Positions 49,791-59,054 of a stretch of 64,000 nucleotides of DNA are shown in pieces. This DNA comes from Flagellimonas hadalis (GTDB lineage Bacteria > Bacteroidota > Bacteroidia > Flavobacteriales > Flavobacteriaceae), in NCBI RefSeq assembly GCF_007785775.2, contig NZ_VNIK02000001.1, positions 794,678 through 858,677 on the forward strand. The letters are read 5' to 3'. The position numbers and the translations under genes were made by a program. The notes under the pieces were generated by a model. The model searched no databases. It was not told the DNA's origin and worked only from the letters and a program-made list of their open reading frames with translations. Each line of letters starts with the position of its first letter. Within the stretch, counting starts at the first letter, position 1.

Positions 49791-50836
49791 TGTCGCATTC
49801 CATCGCCCGCATACCCGACCGATTGGTCCAAGTGGAAGGCAAGACGTACTTCTATTTTGGGGGCACCGCCTACCTTGGGCTTCAATCCTATCCTCCCTTT
49901 TTGGAGATTTTCAGCAAAAATGTAGAGAAATGTGGCATGCACTACGGGGCATCGAGAAAATCCAATGTCTCTTTGGACATCTATGGAATTGCGGAGGACT
50001 ATTTGGCAAAATGGGTCGGGGCGGAAAGCTGCCTTACCCTGTCCTCGGGATATTTGGCCGCCCAATTGGTCATCCAGACCTTATTGCAGCAAGGACACTC
50101 CTTGTTTGCCGCTCCCAATGCCCACACTGCGCTCCATTTAGTCGGAGTGAACAAAACGGAGAGCTTTGAAGATCTTAGTGATCGCCTCCAGAAAGAAATC
50201 AATCGAGGTGGCCCAATGCCAGTGCTGCTTTTTGATACCATTGACTTTTCAGGGAAGCAGTTCCCGCATTTTCATGCCCTGAAAAAGCTTCCTTTGGAAA
50301 AGATCATGCTCGTAGGTGATGATTCCCACGGCATCGGTGTTGTCGGAAAAAATGGGGTTGGTTGTTACGACCTGCTCAAAACGTTGAACCCAGCCAAGTT
50401 GATGGTCTGTTGTTCCTTGGGCAAAGGTCTGGGCATTCAGGCCGGAGCCATATTGGGAAACGCAGCGGATATGGAACTGCTACGCAATACTTCCTTTTTT
50501 GGAGGGGCGAGCCCTGCCCTACCCGCTTTCATGGGTACACTGCTGGATGCCACCGACATCTATGCCGAAAGGAGGTCCAAACTCATGGAAAATGATGCGT
50601 TTTTTAGAAATGTATTGCATCATCCTTCCCTTTTCAAACACATGGAAGGGCATCCTACGTATGAGTTTGAAGATGCCGATTTGGCAAGGACCTTGGAAAA
50701 AAATGGTTTCATCACCACCTATTTCAATTATCCGGATGCGTACGGGCCCATAGTAGGACGTATTGTTTTGAGCGCCTATCATGACAAAGAGGATATCCAA
50801 CAATTGGCCAACTGTTTGAACGCACTTCAAGACTAG
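49790..50836 (+). CDS. PLP-dependent aminotransferase-class I/II (KBL/AONS-like) protein
   Basis: A 348-residue fold-type I PLP enzyme resembling alpha-oxoamine synthases. The PLP Lys is Lys212 in CCSLGKGLGIQAGAILG, and the Asp-His pair of the pyridine site is DDSHGIGVVG (Asp178, His180), as in KBL/8-amino-7-oxononanoate synthase (DDAHGTGV). The N-terminus (RLVQVEGKTYFYFGGTAYLGLQS) and GASRKSNVSLDIYG segments fit too. It is shorter than typical AONS proteins and has no biotin genes around. It lies inside a murein-peptide operon, so a role in amino-acid or peptide processing is plausible; the reaction is unknown. Confidence 0.85.
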   Translation: MSHSIARIPDRLVQVEGKTYFYFGGTAYLGLQSYPPFLEIFSKNVEKCGMHYGASRKSNVSLDIYGIAEDYLAKWVGAESCLTLSSGYLAAQLVIQTLLQQGHSLFAAPNAHTALHLVGVNKTESFEDLSDRLQKEINRGGPMPVLLFDTIDFSGKQFPHFHALKKLPLEKIMLVGDDSHGIGVVGKNGVGCYDLLKTLNPAKLMVCCSLGKGLGIQAGAILGNAADMELLRNTSFFGGASPALPAFMGTLLDATDIYAERRSKLMENDAFFRNVLHHPSLFKHMEGHPTYEFEDADLARTLEKNGFITTYFNYPDAYGPIVGRIVLSAYHDKEDIQQLANCLNALQD

Positions 50837-50876
50837 TTGATGAGTGCATTTATAAATAATTAAACCGAGTTCTACA

Positions 50877-52079
50877 ATGAAAATTCTATTCTCCCTTCAA
50901 AAAAGATGCTGTTTTTATGCTTTGCTGACCCTTGTTTTCATGGCATGTGAAACAAAGACCGATACGGGGCCCAATAAAGTTGAAGAAGCCATTTCTTCCA
51001 TTAAAAGCACCTACGCTCCCGATACGCGGGTGGTCCTTTTCGATATCGAAGCGATACAAAGCCCTGAAGGATATACACTAAAAGGGGGCACAAGCCTTCC
51101 AGAAGCTTTGGATGCTTTACGGAAACAGCTGGAACAGGAACAAATTACGTTTCGGGACAGTGTTGAGGTACTTCCTTCGGCAAGTCTGGAGGGAAACATA
51201 TATGGTGCCATAGCACTTTCAGTGGCGAATTTAAGGTCCCGTCCCGCCCATTCCGCAGAAATGGTAACCCAAGGAACTTTGGGAATGCCCGTAAAAGTGT
51301 ACCAAATGCATGGTAGCTGGTACCGCATCCAGACCCCGGACCACTATTTGGGGTGGGTGGACAGCAGAGGAATTGAGTTGATGGACAAGACCCGTTTCCA
51401 AGATTGGCAAGATTCGGAAAAATTGATCTATACCCAAACCTATGGACATGCTTTTGCCGAAGCAAACTCAGCTGCACAAGTGGTATCCGACCTTGTTGCA
51501 GGCAATATCCTAAAGTTGATTGCAGAAGATGGAACTTTTTATCAGGTGAAATACCCTGATGGAAAAAATGGTTTTGTTCCCAAATCCGAAGCATCTCCAT
51601 ATCTGGATTGGAAATCAAACCTGTCCTTTAGCAAAGAAGCCTTGGTGGAAACCTCCAAAACGATGCTGGGTGTACCCTATCTGTGGGGAGGCACCTCCAC
51701 AAAAGGTGTGGATTGCAGTGGTTTTACCAAGACCGTGTATTTTATGAACGGCATGATCATTCCGCGTGATGCCTCGCAGCAGATACATGAAGGGAGTTTG
51801 ATAGATGATTCAAGGGAGTTCGACAAGCTCATTCCCGGAGATCTGCTCTTTTTTGGAAGAAAAGCCACTGATTCTACTTCGGAAAGGGTGGTCCATGTAG
51901 GGATGTGGATCGGGAACAATGAATTTATCCATTCCGCCGGGAATGTGCACATCAGCAGTATGGACAAAAATGCAGACAATTTTGACGAGTACAATTATGA
52001 CCGCTATTTGAGAAGCAAACGTATTCTGAACCAAAAGGATGAAGGTCTCCTGTACTTGACGGAGCAAGATGTTTTCTAA
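50877..52079 (+). CDS. NlpC/P60 (C40) peptidase lipoprotein with tandem SH3 domains
   Basis: A 400-residue lipoprotein (signal TLVFMACETK). Two bacterial SH3 domains (about residues 112-170 and 185-245) precede an NlpC/P60 domain with catalytic Cys280 in GVDCSGFTK, His340 in VVHVGMWIGN and His352 in FIHSAGNVHIS. The architecture and length match YkfC-type gamma-D-glutamyl-L-diamino-acid endopeptidases, which cut murein peptides. The epimerase and PLP enzyme lie just upstream; released L-Ala-D-Glu would be the epimerase's substrate. A bidirectional terminator follows. Confidence 0.92.
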   Translation: MKILFSLQKRCCFYALLTLVFMACETKTDTGPNKVEEAISSIKSTYAPDTRVVLFDIEAIQSPEGYTLKGGTSLPEALDALRKQLEQEQITFRDSVEVLPSASLEGNIYGAIALSVANLRSRPAHSAEMVTQGTLGMPVKVYQMHGSWYRIQTPDHYLGWVDSRGIELMDKTRFQDWQDSEKLIYTQTYGHAFAEANSAAQVVSDLVAGNILKLIAEDGTFYQVKYPDGKNGFVPKSEASPYLDWKSNLSFSKEALVETSKTMLGVPYLWGGTSTKGVDCSGFTKTVYFMNGMIIPRDASQQIHEGSLIDDSREFDKLIPGDLLFFGRKATDSTSERVVHVGMWIGNNEFIHSAGNVHISSMDKNADNFDEYNYDRYLRSKRILNQKDEGLLYLTEQDVF

Positions 52080-52098
52080 AATCCAGTGAACAACCATA

Positions 52099-52128
52099 AA
52101 AAAGGCCATCCGATGGGATGGCCTTTTT
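52099..52128. terminator. Bidirectional terminator between NlpC/P60 and SusD genes
   Basis: The perfect stem GGCCATCC / GGATGGCC (loop GATG) is flanked by A and T runs on both sides, between convergent genes. Confidence 0.9.
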
Positions 52129-52153
52129 GCATTTATGACTAACTCGTCGGATC

Positions 52154-53635
52154 CTATTCATCCCACCAAACGGGAACCACGGGATCCTGCTGGTTGGCCA
52201 ATACATTAGCCTCATTCCTAGTTAGCTCGGTAGAAGGATAATTGGCCCTTCGGAACCATTGTCCTGGGAACTCGGTGTCGGCACTTTCTTCTTCACTCCT
52301 AATCTGCAATCCAGTGAAAACCTCATCGGAGAAATCATATCTCCTGTAATCCACAAAAGTCTCTGGGTTTAGGAAGTTATGGATGTATTTTTCCTTCATG
52401 ATGTGGTGTAGCATAAGTGCTCCTTCTCCCACATCGATGGCGGCGTCGGCCATATAGTCCGCACCATCCACATCATACATTTCCATACTGGCAGCTATAC
52501 CGTCCATGTAAGCGGCATAAGCAGTGGCGTTGGAACCTACACTGGTCGTTGTGCCCCCATTGGCCAAAAATGCAGCTTCAGCTTTTATAAAAAGTACTTC
52601 AGCATAGCTGATGAGGATGAGTGGGGAGTCCACACTGGTATAAAAACCATCTTCCCTAAATCTTGCATTGGCATCAGTGCCATCGGGAGCTATACCTCCA
52701 CCACCACTGACGAATCCTTTGTACTCGGCCTCATCTCCATTTTCAGCAAACAAGGGCAGTCGTGGGTCGATTTCCACAACACCACCCAAAAAAGGATAGT
52801 AATCACCGTTCATTGAACTCACCAATTGGCTGGCTATGTCCTTGCTCAGGTTACCTGTTTCCCTGGCCAGTATCTCTTCGGAATACCATGGGTTGATGTT
52901 CTTCTCATTGTAGTACATGGCGAAGTTGTCGTCATTGGACGTAAAGCCATTTTCAACTGTTGAAAGTACTTCTGCTGCGGTAACCACTCCTTTGTTCACC
53001 AAATGGAGCTGATAACGGGCTTTTAGGGAATAGGCCGCTCTCAGCCATTTTTCCACATCGCCATCATAGATCAAATCCGATGCACCCAGCCCAAAACCAG
53101 AGGTATCGGGTGCGCTCAATTTTGCTATGGCACCATCCAATAGGGTGAACACCTCGTCGTAAATTTGCTCTTGCGTATCAAAACTCGCAAAGTTATTATC
53201 AGGGCCTTGCGTAGCATCGGAATAAGGAATATTGTCCCATGTATCCGTGGCCATACCAATATTGGCTGCAATAAGGATATCTGCTATGGCCTCAATGTGC
53301 GTGGCTCCATTCTCTATCGCCTTTTGCTTGGCAGCTTCAAGATTGGGCAACACATAGAGATAGACCTGACTCCATAATCCATCGGCAGAGGTCTGTCCTG
53401 CCGCGCCACCACCCGTGGTCACAAAGTTCTGCACGTAATTGCCAAAAGCAAGCTCTGCAGATCGTTGTCCCTCCAATGTACTGTGAATGGCCGGGGCCAT
53501 GAGGTCCTGCATGCGCAAATCTTCCAATGGTGCTGTATTGGAAGGCGTGTTCACATCAAAATAATCTTCGCTACACCCCACATAGGCCACTGTGGAGAAT
53601 AGTAGAAATGCCTTTATTATTTGTATTTTTTTCAT
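52154..53635 (-). CDS. SusD/RagB-family nutrient-binding outer-membrane lipoprotein
   Basis: A protein of about 493 residues. A lipoprotein signal (FLLFSTVAYVGCSEDYFDVN) is followed by an all-helical SusD-like fold: DLMAPAIHSTLEGQRSAELAFGNYVQ, TDTWDNIPYSDA, KWLRAAYSLKARYQLHLVNKG, ISYAEVLFIKAEAAF and a C-terminal YRRYDFSDE region. The start at 53635 is given by the signal peptide. It lies 10 bases after the SusC gene and forms with it a nutrient uptake complex, SusD being the lid on the SusC barrel. It is of the SusD/RagB type often called SusD-like 2. No polysaccharide-degrading enzyme is adjacent, so the ligand could be peptide or another nutrient. Confidence 0.93.
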   Translation of the reverse strand: MKKIQIIKAFLLFSTVAYVGCSEDYFDVNTPSNTAPLEDLRMQDLMAPAIHSTLEGQRSAELAFGNYVQNFVTTGGGAAGQTSADGLWSQVYLYVLPNLEAAKQKAIENGATHIEAIADILIAANIGMATDTWDNIPYSDATQGPDNNFASFDTQEQIYDEVFTLLDGAIAKLSAPDTSGFGLGASDLIYDGDVEKWLRAAYSLKARYQLHLVNKGVVTAAEVLSTVENGFTSNDDNFAMYYNEKNINPWYSEEILARETGNLSKDIASQLVSSMNGDYYPFLGGVVEIDPRLPLFAENGDEAEYKGFVSGGGGIAPDGTDANARFREDGFYTSVDSPLILISYAEVLFIKAEAAFLANGGTTTSVGSNATAYAAYMDGIAASMEMYDVDGADYMADAAIDVGEGALMLHHIMKEKYIHNFLNPETFVDYRRYDFSDEVFTGLQIRSEEESADTEFPGQWFRRANYPSTELTRNEANVLANQQDPVVPVWWDE

Positions 53636-53645
53636 AGTTCTTTTT

Positions 53646-56600
53646 TTAAAATGCAATGTTCAATCCAAAAGAATAGCTTTCGGCCAAGGGTATGTTCAAT
53701 CCAGTGAACCCATATACGTTACTGCCCGCACTGTATTGGTTGCCCTCTGGGTCATATCCATCGAAAGGTGTCCAAAGAAGGATGTTGTTGGCACTGGCAG
53801 ATATGCTTACCTTATCCAGATTCAGGTCTTTAATGAACCTACTCTGAAAATCATAGGACAAAGAAATGTTCCTGAGTTTTACCCAAGAGGCATCCTGTAC
53901 CAAAATTTCAGAAGCGCGGTTATACACATTGGAATCCCTATAGTAGTTCTCGTCTATCAGGGCTTCGGTGGTATTGGGCACAAAACCACCGCTTCCGTCA
54001 TCCATCACACCGTCCAAGACTACATTGACATATCGCTGTATGGTACTTGAAGGGGTACCGTTCCGGATGGCATTTCGAATACCTGCATCATACAAATCTC
54101 CTCCTTTTTTCCATTCCAATAGGAAGTTCAAACCAATTCCCTTGTATTTGAAATTGCTCCCCAAAGAGGAAATGAAATCCGGGAAAGCGTTTCCGACCAC
54201 TACCCTTTCGTCTATGTTGATGACAGGGTAACCGTTGGCCCCGATGTATCGCTCCCCATTTTCATATCGCCATTTGTAGCCGTACAGGTTGCCCATTTTG
54301 TCCCCGGCCCTTACTTCAGAGGTTATACCAGTAAATCCAGAATCGGCAAAGACCACGGATTCAATGTCCTCGGGAATTTCCAGTACTTTTCCTTCACTGG
54401 TGGACCAGTTGAGGATCACTTCCCATCTTAGGTCTTGGTTTCGGATGATGTCCGCGCTCAACAGGAACTCGTGTCCGAAGATTTCGTAATCCCCAGCATT
54501 TCTGGTGATTCCCGAAAGTCCTGAAGAATAGGCAGTCCCCACCGTAAATATCTGGTCTTTGACCCGTGTGTTATAGTAGGCATAATCCAATCGGATCCTA
54601 TCGTTCAAGAACCTGAGGTCTGCTCCAAATTCGGTAGATTGGTTTCTTTCTGGCACGATGTCCAAATCTCCCAACAGGGTGCTTCTTCGGTAACCTCCGA
54701 CACCTCCGAACGGAAAGTCGCTATCTACGACAAAATACTGTCCAATATCCCCAAATCCAGGTCCTTTACCGACCTCGGCCCATGAGGCCCTAAGTTTTCC
54801 AAAAGTGAAGATGTCGTTTTCCCCAAAGAGGCCAGAAACATCATAAGCCAAGCTCACCGAGGGATAAAAGAACGATCTGTTCTCTTTTGGCAAGGTGGAA
54901 ACCCAGTCATTCCTGCCGGTCAGTGAAAGGAACAGTTTATCCTTGTACCCAAACTTGAGTTCGCCAAACACCCCAACATTTCTGAGCTGGACTATTTCCT
55001 TGTTAATGAAAAAGTTTGTGGTATTCCCAATTTCGTTTACCCCAGGTACGTTCAGGCCTTCTCCCCTTGCTTCCAAATAAGATCTTTTGGAATCGGACAA
55101 TTGGTGCCCCAAGGTAAGGTCTGTGGTGAAATCATCGGACCAAGCTTTGTTCATGGCCACCAAGAAATTGGATTCCAGACCTGTGAAATTTACATTTTGT
55201 TCCAAAATGAAACCGCCTACTTGTGAACCTCCGTCCAAATCAGGTCCCACATATCGGTTCCTTGCATCGGAATAGTTGTCTATCTGTGCCGCGTAGGTGA
55301 TGGTTACCCAATCCTTGGGAGACCATGTAAGGGTCGTGTTTCCTATCCAACGGTTCACATCGTCCTCCAAGGTACTGGTTTCCAACAAGTACCTTGGGTT
55401 ATCAATGATTCCAAAGGAATAATCCCTTTCACTGCCATCGGCATTCTGATAATCGTTTATGGGGAATGTCCCTGCAAAATAATACAGGGCACTCATCACG
55501 GATTTATCACCTCCATTGGCCCGCTTCCCCCCAGAATTGGTAAAGGAGATGGAACCGTCTATGTTGAAGTTGTCCGTGACTTTATATCCGGCCTTCAACC
55601 TGAAATTGGTCTTTTTGTAATCCGTGTTGGGCAATACCCCTTGCTCGCTATTGTTGCCCATGGAGAAATAATAGTTCAATCGCTCGCCCGCCCCACTCAG
55701 GTTCATGTTGAGTTGGGAATTAAACCCTGTCCTGAAGATATCGTATGGACTATAGAACCTATCATCGGAAAGATCAACAATGTTTCCTTCGCCCAGATCA
55801 TAAGAATCCAAAGCATATTCCGGGCCCCATGAATAGAAAGACGTGGAGTTCTGGACCCTGTTGAACCCTGTTTCGGAGGTAGGGTCATAAAGTGTCCTTG
55901 GCGCACCACCAAATCCTTCCCTATACTTAGTTTGGAGCGATGGCGTTGTTTTTACATTCCGGAAAGTTGTTGAGGCCGAGATATTGATCTTTGCCTTTCC
56001 TTGCTTCCCTTTTTTTGTGGTAATGATAATGGCACCATTGGCAGCCCTTACCCCATAAAGTGCAGTGGCGGCAGCCCCTTTAAGTACGTTGAAGCTCTCT
56101 ATATCCTCAGGGTTCAAATCACCGGCCCTATTTGAAAAGGCGAACTGTTCCGAACTGTTAGGTGAATTAGAACCTGCACTGGGCCTAACTTCCCCGGAAA
56201 AGGTGTCATTGTCCAGAGCGAGACCATCAACAATGATCAACGGTTGGTTGCTCCTGTTGGGGTTCACGGAAGTCACACCCCTGATCAGAATGTCAACACC
56301 ACCTCCCGAAGTACCGGAAGACCTGTTTATCTGTACCCCGGCAACTCGACCTTGAAGGCTTTCAATCGGGTTGGACTGGCCAGCCAGATTAAGATCCTCG
56401 GTGTTTACCTTCGTAACAGAATATCCCAAGGATTTCTGCTTTTGCTCCACACCAAATGCGGTAACCACCACCTCATCGAGCTGTGTGGAGTCTTCTTCCA
56501 ACACCACATCGAGCGTGGTTGACGAGCCAACCGTTACATCTTTGGTGATCATTCCCAAATAGGAAAATCTAAGTACCTGCCCGCTAGAGGCATTGATGGA

Positions 56601-56768
56601 ATATTTTCCATCAAAATCAGTAGTTGTCCCGTTGTTCGAGCCACTTACCACAATGGTAACCCCAGGCAACGGTGTGCCCGAAGTATCGGATACCGTACCT
56701 GTGATGGTCTGTCCAAAAGCGGCAATGCAAGAAAACACTGCAACAAATGTTAAATAAATGCTTTTCAT
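53646..56768 (-). CDS. SusC/RagA-family TonB-linked outer-membrane protein
   Basis: A 1040-residue TonB-dependent transporter. A signal peptide (MKSIYLTFVAVFSCIAAFGQ) is followed by a carboxypeptidase-regulatory-like domain (TITGTVSDTSGTPLPGVTIV), a TonB box (LDEVVVTAFGVEQK), the plug (VAGVQINRSSGTSGGGVDILIRGV, FNVLKGAAATALYGVRAANGAIIITTKKG, quoted in parts) and a long beta-barrel ending GLNIAF. It is a normal full-length SusC, the first gene of a SusC-SusD pair, with an AT-rich 294-base region upstream (56769-57062) in which I find no gene. Confidence 0.95.
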   Translation of the reverse strand: MKSIYLTFVAVFSCIAAFGQTITGTVSDTSGTPLPGVTIVVSGSNNGTTTDFDGKYSINASSGQVLRFSYLGMITKDVTVGSSTTLDVVLEEDSTQLDEVVVTAFGVEQKQKSLGYSVTKVNTEDLNLAGQSNPIESLQGRVAGVQINRSSGTSGGGVDILIRGVTSVNPNRSNQPLIIVDGLALDNDTFSGEVRPSAGSNSPNSSEQFAFSNRAGDLNPEDIESFNVLKGAAATALYGVRAANGAIIITTKKGKQGKAKINISASTTFRNVKTTPSLQTKYREGFGGAPRTLYDPTSETGFNRVQNSTSFYSWGPEYALDSYDLGEGNIVDLSDDRFYSPYDIFRTGFNSQLNMNLSGAGERLNYYFSMGNNSEQGVLPNTDYKKTNFRLKAGYKVTDNFNIDGSISFTNSGGKRANGGDKSVMSALYYFAGTFPINDYQNADGSERDYSFGIIDNPRYLLETSTLEDDVNRWIGNTTLTWSPKDWVTITYAAQIDNYSDARNRYVGPDLDGGSQVGGFILEQNVNFTGLESNFLVAMNKAWSDDFTTDLTLGHQLSDSKRSYLEARGEGLNVPGVNEIGNTTNFFINKEIVQLRNVGVFGELKFGYKDKLFLSLTGRNDWVSTLPKENRSFFYPSVSLAYDVSGLFGENDIFTFGKLRASWAEVGKGPGFGDIGQYFVVDSDFPFGGVGGYRRSTLLGDLDIVPERNQSTEFGADLRFLNDRIRLDYAYYNTRVKDQIFTVGTAYSSGLSGITRNAGDYEIFGHEFLLSADIIRNQDLRWEVILNWSTSEGKVLEIPEDIESVVFADSGFTGITSEVRAGDKMGNLYGYKWRYENGERYIGANGYPVINIDERVVVGNAFPDFISSLGSNFKYKGIGLNFLLEWKKGGDLYDAGIRNAIRNGTPSSTIQRYVNVVLDGVMDDGSGGFVPNTTEALIDENYYRDSNVYNRASEILVQDASWVKLRNISLSYDFQSRFIKDLNLDKVSISASANNILLWTPFDGYDPEGNQYSAGSNVYGFTGLNIPLAESYSFGLNIAF

Positions 56769-57062
56769 TTCTTTAGTTTGTGTTAATACTTCTGAAAATT
56801 GCCCAAAAAATTTTACAAATCAAACATTTAAGTAAAAAAATGTTTATCACTTAAAAATAATGCTGTTTTATGCAATTATTATTAAATCATCCGCAAATCT
56901 TTTGAAAAAGACATTTTGCCCTAATCTTTATAAGACTTTATATCTCATTCTATCTGAAAATACAATTAAACATATGTTAAAATTTTAAGTCTTAAACTTA
57001 GATTTTGACAATAATTATCACTACCTTATAGATATTCTTTAACCTCCTTAACGTCAATCTCT

Positions 57063-57506
57063 ATGAAAAAATCAGTTTTTATCATTGCATGCTTTGTCGT
57101 TTTCTTAATGGCCGGGAGCTTTAAGGGAATGGAACAAAATCGTCCCTCCATCGAGGGTACGTGGGAATTACAGAGTTTTTATAGTTATGACGGTGAGAAC
57201 ATCACGGATACTATTGAAAAATCTGATGGATATCGACAGGTCAAAATGTACTCCAAGGAAAAGATCATGTGGACCAGATATGTGCCCGATGACCCCAATG
57301 GCAGATTTGGCTATGGCTCGTATAGGACAACGGATTCTTCCCTGATAGAAGTAATTGAATATGGGGACGATGAAATGATGAAGGCCCTGGACACCATGCG
57401 CAACTTCACTTTTGAACTGGTGCTCACAGCAGATTCTTTTAGCCAGATTACCGTGGACAATGATGGCAACAGGACCTTTTCTGAAAACTACAAAAGAATC
57501 GACTGA
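57063..57506 (+). CDS. Exported lipocalin-like protein of unknown function
   Basis: A 147-residue exported protein (signal peptide MKKSVFIIACFVVFLMAGSF). The mature part has the lipocalin-like pattern of GTWELQSFYSYDGENI at the start, VKMYSKEKIMWTRYVPDD, GYGSYRTTDSSLIEVIEYG and SFSQITVDNDGNRTFSENYKRID, similar to the small DUF4488-like Bacteroidota proteins. No function can be given. It is transcribed away from the SusC gene and converges on trxB with a terminator between. Confidence 0.65.
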   Translation: MKKSVFIIACFVVFLMAGSFKGMEQNRPSIEGTWELQSFYSYDGENITDTIEKSDGYRQVKMYSKEKIMWTRYVPDDPNGRFGYGSYRTTDSSLIEVIEYGDDEMMKALDTMRNFTFELVLTADSFSQITVDNDGNRTFSENYKRID

Positions 57507-57523
57507 AAAAATATCCAAAAAAG

Positions 57524-57552
57524 AAAAAGGCGCTTTTGACAGCGCCTTTTTT
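57524..57552. terminator. Bidirectional terminator between lipocalin-like gene and trxB
   Basis: The stem AAAAAGGCGCT / AGCGCCTTTTT with loop TTTGAC is symmetric, with A and T runs on both sides, between convergent genes. Confidence 0.9.
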
Positions 57553-57575
57553 ATAATGGGTATTGTATTCTCTGC

Positions 57576-58547
57576 CTAAGAAGAGGCCAGTATTTCCTTG
57601 CTCTCCACAGCGGCCAAATACCGTTCGGCATCCAAGGCGGCCATACAGCCCGTTCCCGCAGCGGTAACTGCCTGTCTGTATATTTTGTCCTGGGCATCTC
57701 CACTGGCAAATACACCAGGTTTATTGGTCTTGGTGGACTTGGCTTGGGTGATGATATACCCTGTTTCGTCCATATCCAACTGTCCCTTGAAAATATCCGT
57801 ATTGGGTTTGTGCCCAATGGCAATGAACAATCCGGTCACGGCAATATCCTCTTTTTCACCGGTCTCGTTATTCACCATTCGGATACCTTCCACCACTTGG
57901 TCCCCAAGCACTTCATCCACTTCGGTATTGTATCGGATCTCGATGTTGTCTATGCTGTTGACCCTATGCTGCATGGCCTTGGAGGCCCGCATGTGGTCCT
58001 TGCGTACCAGCATAGTCACCTTTTTACAGATATTGGCCAAATAGGAAGCCTCTTCGGCAGCGGTATCCCCTGCCCCTACTATGGCCACTTCCTGGCCTTT
58101 GTAGAAAAATCCGTCACAAACGGCGCAGGCCGAAACTCCACCTCCCCTTAATCGTTGTTCACTGGGAATGTTCAGGTATTTGGCCGAAGCCCCTGTTGAT
58201 ATGATCACGGTCTCCGCCTCTATCACCTTGGATTCGTCCACGGTCACCTTATGGATGCCCCCAATCTCATCACTGAAATCCACAGCCGTCACCATACCTA
58301 TCCTAACTTCCGTACCGAACCGTTCGGCTTGCTGTTGTAGCTGCATCATCATGGTTGGTCCGTCTATCCCTTCGGGGTATCCAGGGAAATTGTCCACTTC
58401 GGTAGTGGTGGTCAACTGCCCGCCTGGTTCCATACCTGTGTACATAACAGGTTTCAAATCTGCCCTAGCGGCATAAATAGCAGCCGTGTACCCGGCCGGT
58501 CCCGAGCCAATGATCAATGTTTTTATTCTTTCCATCTGTTCTGACAT
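57576..58547 (-). CDS. trxB: Thioredoxin-disulfide reductase
   Basis: A 323-residue flavoprotein reducing thioredoxin with NADPH. The FAD-binding GSGPAGYTAAIYAARA, redox-active CAVC (Cys141-Cys144 in SACAVCDGFF), NADP-binding GAGDTAAEEASYLANI and the C-terminal FASGDAQDKIYRQAVTAAGTGCMAA (in part) are all present. The start at 58547 (MSEQMERIKT) fits the family; the longer frame adds nine residues. The dinucleotide between the cysteines is AV rather than the more usual AT. An exact -7 box lies at 58578-58585. Confidence 0.95.
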   Translation of the reverse strand: MSEQMERIKTLIIGSGPAGYTAAIYAARADLKPVMYTGMEPGGQLTTTTEVDNFPGYPEGIDGPTMMMQLQQQAERFGTEVRIGMVTAVDFSDEIGGIHKVTVDESKVIEAETVIISTGASAKYLNIPSEQRLRGGGVSACAVCDGFFYKGQEVAIVGAGDTAAEEASYLANICKKVTMLVRKDHMRASKAMQHRVNSIDNIEIRYNTEVDEVLGDQVVEGIRMVNNETGEKEDIAVTGLFIAIGHKPNTDIFKGQLDMDETGYIITQAKSTKTNKPGVFASGDAQDKIYRQAVTAAGTGCMAALDAERYLAAVESKEILASS

Positions 58548-58577
58548 ATCAAAAATCTTCCTCTGTTGGTTCACTTA

Positions 58578-58585
58578 CAAAAGTA
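58578..58585 (-). promoter_or_regulatory. -7 box of trxB
   Basis: On the minus strand TACTTTTG matches TAnnTTTG exactly, about 30 bases before the ATG. No TTG is seen at the expected -33 distance. Confidence 0.4.
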
Positions 58586-58659
58586 GGTTTTTTGCATAAA
58601 AACTTACACTGTGGGATTTCCATGTTTTCTTAAAAGATGTGAACAATTGGAGTTGACCA

Positions 58660-58691
58660 AAAGAAAAAGGAGCCATTTTCATGGCTCCTTT
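58660..58691 (-). terminator. Minus-strand intrinsic terminator of unknown transcript
   Basis: The 11-bp stem AAAGGAGCCAT / ATGGCTCCTTT (loop TTTC) is followed on the minus strand by TTCTTTT. Confidence 0.75.
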
Positions 58692-58970
58692 CCAAATAAA
58701 AGTAGGTCAAATTTACGGGAACATATATTTTGACTTTGAAACCGTTACGGCCGAGGGGGCTCAACCTCAAAAACCCCCTGGCGCAACGTAAACCTCCTTT
58801 TGATAAGATATTGGGGGAAAGAACACTAGAGTACCCTACTATCACCCCATCCTATTAGGTGGCTTTCTTTTGATTTCGTGACAAACATACTACTGGATTT
58901 TATTATTTATGGGCACCAATTAACGGATGGGGCTTTTGGCTTAACGGATGGCCGTTTTCAATTCATATTC

Positions 58971-59003
58971 AAAAAAAAATCCGTACTCGTAAGAAAGTAC
59001 GGA
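58971..59003 (-). terminator. Intrinsic terminator of the RimB/RimK operon
   Basis: The perfect 8-bp stem TCCGTACT / AGTACGGA with an 8-base loop is followed by nine T on the minus strand, about 50 bases after the operon's last stop. Confidence 0.85.
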
Positions 59004-59054
59004 CTAAATATACAACTGTTTGATAATAAACAGGTTACTTTAAAATCGATGAAA

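Larger units (their letters stand above)
58586..59054. other. Gene-free region with two minus-strand terminators; possible small RNA locus
   Basis: No protein gene is convincing here; a 71-codon frame at 58630-58845 (minus) lacks any recognisable domain. Two minus-strand terminators, at 58971-59003 and 58660-58691, bracket about 280 bases. That segment includes a G/C-rich stretch (58741-58780) and two copies of TTAACGGATGG at 58920-58930 and 58941-58951. Confidence 0.45.

Noticed and set aside
58630-58845. 71-codon minus-strand frame as a gene, or a tRNA/IS remnant in the G/C-rich stretch
   Set aside because: No domain, no start context, it runs through a terminator; no cloverleaf or transposase similarity could be made out.
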